Assembly: GCA_015680685.1 (NCBI GenBank)
Contig: MNCI01005370.1
Coordinates: 665,660-729,659, forward strand
Length of the DNA stretch: 64,000 nucleotides
Direction of reading: 5' to 3'
Origin: Gnetum montanum
Lineage: Eukaryota > Streptophyta > Gnetopsida > Gnetales > Gnetaceae
Part shown: one piece after another, positions 56,715 to 64,000 of the stretch
Position numbering within the stretch: position 1 is the first letter of the stretch
Layout of the letters: each line of letters opens with the position of its first letter
The notes under the pieces: model-generated
The model's database searches: none
Seen by the model: only the letters and a program-made list of their open reading frames with translations
What the model was told of the DNA's origin: nothing
Position numbers and translations under genes: made by a program

Positions 56715-57330
56715 TTTTAGCTACACATACCCTATTTTGGAATGTGCAAACCTTGAAAAGGCTCATGCAAGCCCTATGAAGGGTCTCATAGGCCCTCAGA
56801 CAAGCCACATGATCCCTTAGACAAATAATGTGGGCTTCAGAGATGGTCATGCAAGCCTAGATGCAAGCCCCCCACCGTGCCACCCCCCACCCCCTTTAAT
56901 TCTCCCACCACTATGTAGCATACCTCCACCACCAACATCACTTATTTTTGCCCAATGCAGTGCTCCTTCCTCGTAGCCATCCACCACCAAGCATAGGCCT
57001 TCAATGCCATGTAACAAACATTGCAATTGCTAACATTTAAGATGTTGATCTACACCACCTAGCCATCACCCTGCATAACCATCACCATTGTAGTCCTCCA
57101 CCCTAGTCACTGATCTGCTCCTAACATCACCTGCTCTACCCCGAACACCACTGCGAGTGCACCACAGCAACCATTGCTACCATGCAATGGTAAAATTCTT
57201 TGTTAATAGATGGAAGATTCAAAATTCCCATCAACTAATAGAAAATTCAAATTCTAGTCAATAAATCTAATAGTTAAATTAAAGACATCTGAAAAAAATT
57301 TCAAAAATAAAATTTTGCACATGGGTAGCA
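56715..57330. other. C-rich noncoding stretch, no gene
   Basis: aagccccccaccgtgccacc and following C runs at 56868-56897, then short words of accaccatca type. The 57180-57330 part leads into the 5S-like element and may belong to it. Confidence 0.4.
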
Positions 57331-57418
57331 ATAGGGATAAGAAATTTGTAATTAAGCACTCATCCTAACGTAGTACTAGGATGGATGACCTATTGAGAAG
57401 TTTCAATTTTTGCACCAA
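57331..57418 (+). ncRNA. 5S rRNA-derived sequence (plus), degenerate
   Basis: gtagtactaggatggatgac followed by ctattgagaagtttcaattt and tgcacc matches the 3' half of plant 5S rRNA (gtagtactaggatgggtgac, ctcctgggaag, ..gttgcacc). Upstream, gtaattaagcactcatc corresponds to the internal A-box region gttaagcgtgcttgg. The 5' half is poorly kept. The transcription-factor C-box (ggatgggtgacc) differs by one base. Not a working 5S gene. More likely part of a 5S-bearing retroelement such as a Cassandra-type TRIM, or a 5S-derived SINE. Confidence 0.75.
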
Positions 57419-57464
57419 AAGATTCTAGACTCTAGAATCCATAACTTTTGATTTTAGAAGCCTT

Positions 57465-58200
57465 TAAATTAGCCAACTATATGATGATGGAAATATAATA
57501 AATTTTGGCTAAGTGGAAAAGTTAGTTAGTAAAATTGGTGGGAATTTCAAACTCATCTTGCACTATATAAGGAGATGTGAATTGCTTGGAAATGCATCAT
57601 TTGTTAATTCAAGTTTTAAGAGAAAAATAAAGGAAAGTGTTTAAGTGTAAGGTAGAAATTGGTTCTTTGAGAGAGGGCAATAAGATTGCCTTTTATTCCA
57701 TATGTTACAAGATGTTGCCCAGAGCATGTATTGAGAGCTTATTGTAAGGCAACCACTTGTGGAGCATCTAGTGAAAGCCATTTCTTACTTTGGCTTATAG
57801 ATGAGTTCAAACTTCTCACTGGTAGACTATCTATACATTTCAATCTTTAGGGTAGCTTCCATGAATGCACCACCCAAGCTAAATATCAAGGAGATTTTAG
57901 TAAAGATGATTCTTAGGAAGATGCTTTTATGTCTCAAGACCCTAAAGCAACTAGTTGGGAAGAACCATAAAAATTAGTAGGCAAGGACTTGGATGCAAAG
58001 GAAACAAAAATAGCTATTGAAAATAAAAGTGAAGATCAAGTTGAGGATTCAACTAAGTAAGAAGAGGGAAGAAGAGCATTCATTACAACTGAGATTACAT
58101 ACAAAAGAGTTCATGATATGAGAATCCCCAAGAGAGTTACTTTAACTATTATTTTCCCACCTATAGAATAACTTGTATAAAAATTGTGCTTGTACGATTT
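57465..58200 (+). repeat. dispersed repeat Y, copy 2, with conserved peptide
   Basis: Aligns with 27082-27860. TATA-like ctatataagg is at about 57563. The peptide at about 57935-58170 keeps ATSWEEP.KLV, LDAKETKIAI, ITTEITYKRV and RIPKRVTLTIIFPPIE despite two stops. It starts about 45 bp after the 5S-like sequence. Confidence 0.6.
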
Positions 58201-58875
58201 CTTAAGTTTTATTAGGAATGAGATTTTTATTTCATAAAACCTTAAATTTGATGGAATTTTTCCTCAAAAAATATTTGTATTTTTGTATAAATGTTCAATA
58301 AAGTCTTATTTTGGTAGTCATTGAGTTGGTAAATGATCTTAAATATCATTACTCTCAAAAGAATTTAAGGGAAGGGGGAAAGAAATGTTGTCACATCTCC
58401 ACCATTATTATGAAGTAGTGATGATTCTTAAAAGGCCTTTAAAAATAATAAAGTTATGATACTTTGGTTTCATAAAAGACATATTTGAAGCTAGCCTAAT
58501 ATTAACTTCAAGGAAAAAAATTTAAGGATCAAATTCTAAAGTAATGTTAGAGGAGATTAAGAGATTCACATGAAGGATATGTTCAAGCCAAGTATATCAT
58601 ATTTTAACCAAAAATTTAGTAAAAATTAAGAGAAAATCAATATATTTTTTTTATAAAAAAATATAAAGTTTCAATGATGTTGTTCATCAAAATATCCAAA
58701 TTTTCTACAATAGACATTCAAGAAAATGGTGGCCATGTCATGGCACTTAGTACTAGTTTGAATTATCAACGTCCAATGATCTCTAATGGCATAAGCTTTT
58801 AGGATCAAACCTTTACTCTTCTAGAAGTCTTCTAGAATTAAAATGTATGGCTTATAGATTTCAAGACTTAAGGCA
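58201..58875. other. no gene recognised
   Basis: Contains caataaagtc near 58300 and AT-rich sequence. Nothing coding. Confidence 0.4.
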
Positions 58876-58880
58876 TGGAA

Positions 58881-58960
58881 AACGAGACTTCCAGAGAGGT
58901 CATCCATCCTAGTATTACTCTAGAACAAGCGCACTCAATTACAAGGTTCTTAACTTAGTT
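58881..58960 (-). ncRNA. 5S rRNA-derived sequence (minus), degenerate
   Basis: The reverse complement reads gaaccttgtaattgagtgcg, cttgttctagagtaatacta, ggatggatgacctctctgga, agtctcgttt. It follows 5S rRNA from gaactccgaagttaagcgtg to tgggaagtcctcgtgtt with the expected spacing. It shares the ggatggatgacc form of the C-box with 57331-57418. The two copies also look alike downstream (ttttaattctagaagac versus ttttgattttagaagcc), so they are two inserts of one repeat in opposite orientation. Confidence 0.78.
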
Positions 58961-60445
58961 GCTACTAAAAGGTTAATTTGAATTAATTTTCAAATTTTTC
59001 CACCTAACAATTTCACTTTTGTTGCCTAAACATCAATTTCACATTTTCTGTTATTTGGTGGTTTTGAAAATTTTCATCAACTAACAAGAAATTTTTAGTT
59101 GCTAAAATTGCCAAGGGAGGTAACTTTTCTCAACTATGATGGTGTCCATTGGGTGCTAGTGTAAGTAGATTTTCCTGATGTCGATGGTGTCCATGGTGCA
59201 CCAAGGGAGGTAGCTCATTAGTACAAATGATGTCTATAGTCATCGCAGACAACTATAAAACTAGTGGGTTTTCTTGCGAGGGTGGTGGTAATGTTAGTGA
59301 TGGTAGCAGCATTGGCACAAGCTATGTCACAAGGATAAATAGTGAGCATGAAAATAGTGGAACATGGTGAGAAATGTAGCATAAAACATGATGAGGGTTT
59401 CAATGGCAACACGTGATAGTGGCAGCGACAATAGCATAGGAGACATGAGCCGAAGAGTAGCACATTAGGCAAAGGTGTGCTAAAGAGTTGGTGACAAGAG
59501 CAATAGTTGGAGGCAATGATAGAGGTGTAGATTGGCAAGGCATGAGGGATTCAACAATGCACTAGTTTTTTGTAAATAGCAAAGGCATGTGAGGCATCAA
59601 GTAGGTAGGTAGGGTTTCATTACAGGGTGGCATAGATAGGTGAGGCATAGAGTAGTAATGGTGGCATTGGATGGCAGTGAGCAACAAGGGAAAAGTGATA
59701 CAATGTGGGCCTAGATGACCCTAATGGGCTAGCATGGTCCCCATGCAAGGCTGCGTAGCCCTCACTAGCCTGTGTGGCCCTTACAAGGCTAGTGTGACCT
59801 CGAGTGTAACGATGTGATAATTACAAGGCTGCGCAACCTAGAATTCAATTTTATTTTCATTGTATGGCATAGCAAGGCCATGCCTTGGCTACAACAAAAT
59901 TAAGCTCAACATGCTATGTAGCTAGAATATGAATCCCTTAAACTTGCCAATATCTAGGTCTTAAGTAGGATAAATAACACCAAGTTATAGTGATTTGGTG
60001 TTTAGGAATAATGGATGCCAAACAACATAAGGTCAATTTAGACCATGGATACTACCCTTCACCTTAGGAAGAATCTTAACAATCATTTTAATCAATTAAT
60101 ATTTCCAACATCACTACAATATGGATAAGAGTTACTTTGACTAGTGTATTCTTGTCTCACCAACATCTCTTGCAATTGATGAATCTTGATGAGGCATAAT
60201 GAGATCTTCCTCGGTCAATGATATCCAAGAAAGAATTTTTTTGGTTGGTTGGATCTATCTTTCTTATTGATGCCTAATCCATTATTCATGAAATCAATAT
60301 AAAGGTGTCCTCTAGCTTACATTGATCATCTCAGATATGTCGTGCATTTGGTGGTAATCCATGACCCTCCCTGGGTCATGGCTCCATGGTTCATCATTAG
60401 GTTGTAGTCAACCCATGGTTCTAAATGACCCTTGGGTTGTGGTTT
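58961..60445. other. no gene; short G/T-rich and aaggctg repeats
   Basis: 59110-59215 repeats gatggtgtcca(t/a)gg. 59730-59850 repeats caaggct(g/a)cgtagccc-like words. 60000-60445 is probably internal sequence next to the PBS of the minus-strand element whose LTR starts at 60460. I could not recognise its protein. Confidence 0.4.
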
Positions 60446-60457
60446 GCTCTAATACCA
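60446..60457 (-). other. primer-binding site, initiator-Met type
   Basis: The minus strand reads TGGTATTAGAGC two bases after the LTR end. It is one base from the standard TGGTATCAGAGC. Confidence 0.85.
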
Positions 60458-60459
60458 AA

Positions 60460-61033
60460 TGTGACATTCCATTCCTAGATTTCATGGAAAATATCAAATA
60501 TAAGTTATATTAGACATTAGGCATAAGATGATAATGTAGCAAATGTTAGATATATCTAACATTTGACATTAAGCATAAAGAAAATAATAAGGAAATGCAC
60601 AAGGAAAGAGGAAAGAATGCTTTATTAATGTAGAATAGTGTATCCAGATCATGCTCTAAGAGTGTTTCTTAGGGTTTTCTTCTTTTAGAATTTATCCCTT
60701 AGAGAAAATCCAACATTTCCATCATGGTTAGGCCTATAATTGTCTAGAATGGATGGCCAATCCCCTTCCTATCCTGCTTCAGTTAGCACTTGTTACTTAC
60801 CTTTACCAACTCCGCAACTCCATGCTAATATGACTTCTAATGTCTAGGCATAAATACCTTAGGTCAAACCCCTAAAAGATTACCTCAAGAGACATGTTCA
60901 TTATTACAACATGTCCTTTCGAGTCTCAATTACAACTCCCCTTTCAAGTCTTGTTACAATAATGATAACACTTGTTATGAAGAGGCACCATCTTTGTTAT
61001 GTAGTAGCAACATTTGCAAATAGGGGCATGACA
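60460..61033 (-). mobile_element. LTR family Z, copy C: 5' LTR with PBS (minus)
   Basis: On the minus strand it begins TGTCATGCCCC at 61033 and ends GGAATGTCACA at 60460, followed by the PBS. It therefore heads an element running leftward. Internal coding is not recognisable before other repeats begin near 59.6 kb. Confidence 0.85.
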
Positions 61034-61199
61034 CAGGGTATGTCACACCATTGAAGCATTGCCTAGCTTAATAAGAAAAACATGAGAACAATACCTAGCT
61101 TGAATAACTTAAATGTCATGCTATTTCATGACATCATTTAAGTGTAAATCAAAAATTAAATTATGAGGTATGTAAACCAAAATTTGAATGAATACATAT

Positions 61200-62195
61200 T
61201 GTGATGAGGCATTTAATTTTGGGAATTTTCCTAATTATATTTTATAGCTCTATTTTTCTGCAATATTGGACTTCTATTAAGACTTTTCATAGACAAGCTT
61301 ATGCTGTTGAAAAGCCTCAAGAGCAATTTAATAGTAATGTCTTAACGAAATTACCTATTTTGAGCATAGAGAATCTAGGAAAATCTTTGGTATTTTAAGA
61401 TGACTAAAACAGCTCATTGTTTTAAAGTGTATTGCCTTGGTATTTCAATCCTAAAATTATCAAATTTTTGAAGGCTCTGTTGAATGCAATCTTTAAGAAC
61501 TATTAACTAGCCAAAACATATACTCATTTTTTGTTGTTTATGTAGCAATTTTTGGTAGTATAATAAGATTGTCTTTATGAAATTGCTTTTTGAGCTCAAA
61601 GGGTTTGGATAATTCATAGTTGATTGAATTGGAATAGCTTTATTGTAAAGTGGTTTCTTGTGTTAATTTATCTTGCATAAATATATGAGATCTCACACAA
61701 AGCTACTTTTTTTTCTTTCTCTTTCTAAGTCCATTGAATCTTGCTCTATTTTTAATTTTCTTGTGCAACATTCTCTCTAGGGGAAATTAGGAGTAGATTG
61801 GTAGAATTGTGCTCAAACATTTTTCCAAAATTTTATTTGTTATAAGTAACATATTATAAGGACCATAAAGACTAAGTGATTGAACAGAATAGGAATCTTC
61901 AACAACTCATAGTATTTGATAATGTTAGTCAAATCTCTTTATGATAGTCAATTACAATTTTATACAAAACCCAACCCTTTCAACATTCGCAACAACAAAC
62001 ACATACTCACGATTAATTTGTTTTATAACTACTAAGTCTATTTGGAGGTATCTAGGCCTTGGTGTTACCAAAGACCAACAAGCACCTAAACCTTATTTAA
62101 AAAACACCTTTGATCCTATGACTTCCCAAGGTCATGAGACCTAGAGGCCAACCCATGTTGACAATTTAGTTCCAAATGGTCTTCAACAAATAGGT
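61200..62195 (+). repeat. LTR family X, copy 3 (longest copy)
   Basis: Contains in order the blocks found in copy 2 on both sides of the nested insertion (61540-61700 and 61735-62100) and in copy 1. It ends near ccaacccatgttgacaattt. The left boundary, near 61200, is a guess. It served as the reference to prove the nested insertion. Confidence 0.7.
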
Positions 62196-63421
62196 TTTTT
62201 TTTTCTCTTTTTATAATCTAGATATATCATTCAAACATTCCTATTTTTGATATTATCCAAATCTACTTCAAATCTATTTTTTGGATTTTCCTTTTTGGAT
62301 TTAACATTTTAATGAATCAGATCTATCTTTTTTCACACACTACTTCACAAATGTTTCTAGTACCAACCACATGTCATGATCTAGTTTTCTCTAATTTGTG
62401 TTATACATATTTCCTGTACTCATTTCTATTAGCTAATCCATGCATGCATGTTATCTTTTTGTCTGTTTCATATTCACTAATGTTTAACAAAAATGTTTAG
62501 CTTAGGTTGTCAAATTTTGTCAATGACCTACAAATATCCTTTCATTTTAAGGAAGATTAATCAAGAAATTGGTTTTCCTTCACCATTTGGAGGCCACAAG
62601 ATTATCTAGCTTAGTTTTATGTTAGGTTGTGATAGGTCTCATATTATGATGATTTTTCCCATAATAGTGATGAGGGTTTTAGAATGCTTTATTGGCCTAC
62701 TATGAGAGATAATGTCTCTTTCAACTTTTTCAAAAATTAATGGAAGATTTAAGAATTCAACAAAATAAGGAACCTTTCAAAATTCAAGAGATTTTAGATA
62801 AAATGAGGAAGTCCACTTTCAAATAATCAATAAAGCATATTAATGACTAAAAACATTGATATCAAGAACCTTAGAAGCCATCGTCATATCAACAAATTCC
62901 ACAAGTAAAAATGAATCTAACAATAACAAGTATGGATAACATCCAAAACCTCAATCTTTCTAAACTAATCTAAATGATTTTTAAAAAAAACTAAAGAGGC
63001 AGTAACTAAACCAAAATTTTCACAAAAACATACCTTCCAAGAATTTCTTGAGTAATAGATTCATATAGATCATCAAAAAATTTGTAGAATAACAAAGAAG
63101 TGGTGGTTCTACAAGAAGGAGAACCTACTAAATCTAGTGGCATTGGACATAATATCAATGTCAGATCCCTTGTTTCCTTAGATTAATCCCACTACAAATT
63201 TTGGATATTGAGTCATGTACCCATTTTTCTAGACTATAAATCTTGGGGTATAGTTATATTTTACTTATTTTCTTCTTAGCTATTTAAAAAATTGAAAATA
63301 TTAAATAACTCAACAAAACATGGAACTTCAAAATATTCCTCAAATTCAATACCAAAATCTAAAGTCCACCTATAAATGATCAACACTACATACTTATGCA
63401 TAAATGACTTTATATCCAAAG
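62196..63421. other. possible decayed internal region of the family X element; no clear gene
   Basis: About 62730-62830 translates as LMEDLRIQQNKEPFKIQEIL then DKMRKSTFK, helical gag-like text, but stops follow at once. The immediate left flank of copy D (ttatatccaaag) looks like a decayed TTTGG-type PBS on the minus strand. Confidence 0.3.
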
Positions 63422-63989
63422 TGTGACATCATGTTCCCAAGTGTCGTGGCAAACATCAAATATACATTATATTAGACATTAGGCATAAGATTATAACATA
63501 GAAAATGTCAAATATATGTAACATGTGACATTAAGCATAAAGAAAATAATAAGGAATATACAGAAGGAAAAAAGAAAGAATGCTTTATTGATGCAAAATA
63601 GTGTATCTATTCTCTAAGAGTGTTCCTTAGGGTTTTCTTCCTTTAGCATTTATCCCTTAGAGGAAATCTAGCACTGCCACCATAGTTAGGGCTACAACTG
63701 GCCAAAAGGGATGGCCAATCCTCTTCCTATCCCACTTCACCCAACACCTATTGCTCACCTTTACCAGCTTCGCAACTCCATGTTGATACAACCTATAATG
63801 CCTAGATATAAATACCTTAGGTCAAACCTCCAAAGGTCACCTTAAGAGACATGTCCATTATTACAACATGCCCTTTCAGGTCTTAATTACAACTCCCCTT
63901 TCAGGTATTGTTACGATAATGATAACACTTGTTATAAAGAGGCACCATTTTTTTATGCAACATCAACATTTGCAAACAAGGACATTACA
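63422..63989 (-). repeat. LTR family Z, copy D (minus)
   Basis: On the minus strand it begins TGTAATGTCC at 63989 and ends GATGTCACA at 63422, both ends complete. No matching 5-bp duplication is seen at its flanks. It is therefore probably one LTR of a longer, rearranged element rather than a clean solo LTR. Confidence 0.82.
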
Positions 63990-64000
63990 ATCTACCCCCC

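Noticed and set aside
57331-57418. Functional 5S rRNA gene
   Set aside because: The 5' half is not recognisable and paired positions are broken; treated as 5S-derived repeat.
59218-59538. 106-codon minus-strand frame rich in Cys, Thr and Ile
   Set aside because: Arises from G/T-rich simple-sequence DNA. No motif, and stop-poor only because of composition.
1-64000. tRNA genes
   Set aside because: No cloverleaf with matching A and B boxes was found by eye; only primer-binding sites complementary to tRNA ends.

Overview
The window reads as intergenic DNA of a large, repeat-rich seed-plant genome, most likely a gymnosperm. That call is inference from the very old, stop-riddled plant retroelements (Tat-like Ty3/gypsy, Ty1/copia, 5S-derived repeats), their nesting, and a single fragment of a plant clade-D protein phosphatase 2C gene. 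No complete host gene is visible. Long AT-rich stretches carry nothing recognisable.

Layout. 1-1690 and 19032-19220 hold copies of one LTR family (X) plus a decayed gag. Inserted into one of these LTRs is the best-preserved element, a 17.3-kb Tat-like Ty3/gypsy retrotransposon on the minus strand (1691-19026). It has ~1.58-kb LTRs, a 5-bp target duplication (atgta), PBS, PPT and a TATA box in each LTR. Its domain order is gag, protease, RT, RNase H, a second archaeal-type RNase H, and integrase. Between protease and RT it carries a long gene-like unit on the opposite strand (about 8726-12852) with recognisable splice junctions. That unit encodes an FCP1/HAD-phosphatase-like domain, a plant-transposon-type middle part, a coiled coil and a Glu-rich tail. 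This is the most unusual system in the window.

19221-19882 is an assembly gap. 20684-21465 is the 3' part of a PP2C gene (minus). 21600-26680 is a second, old dual-RNase-H gypsy element (plus), whose extra RNase H lies between protease and RT. 27.1-27.9 kb is repeated at 57.5-58.2 kb with a conserved peptide. 28-34.7 kb holds poly-C tracts, a ~0.5-kb tandem duplication and a decayed copia gag (minus). 34.75-36.3 kb is a decayed gypsy gag (plus). 37.9-39.5 kb is a degenerate array built on an AGAACCAAA/TTTGGTTCT palindrome. 44762-45333 is a solo LTR with perfect 5-bp TSDs, sitting beside a gypsy RT fragment (minus, 45.35-46.2 kb).

46.3-51.3 kb is a copia-like element (plus) with LTR, PBS, a gag with two zinc knuckles and an extra ORF. 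51.7-54.9 kb is a gypsy gag with PBS and LTR (minus). 55.0-56.4 kb holds two truncated LTRs, followed by a strict 34-bp minisatellite (56381-56686). 57.33-58.96 kb contains two inverted 5S-rRNA-derived sequences. 60.4-64 kb contains three more LTR copies, one with a clear initiator-Met PBS.

The parts do not form a host pathway. The coherent units are the retroelements themselves. All coordinates and identities were judged by eye; percentages are rough and no database was searched.
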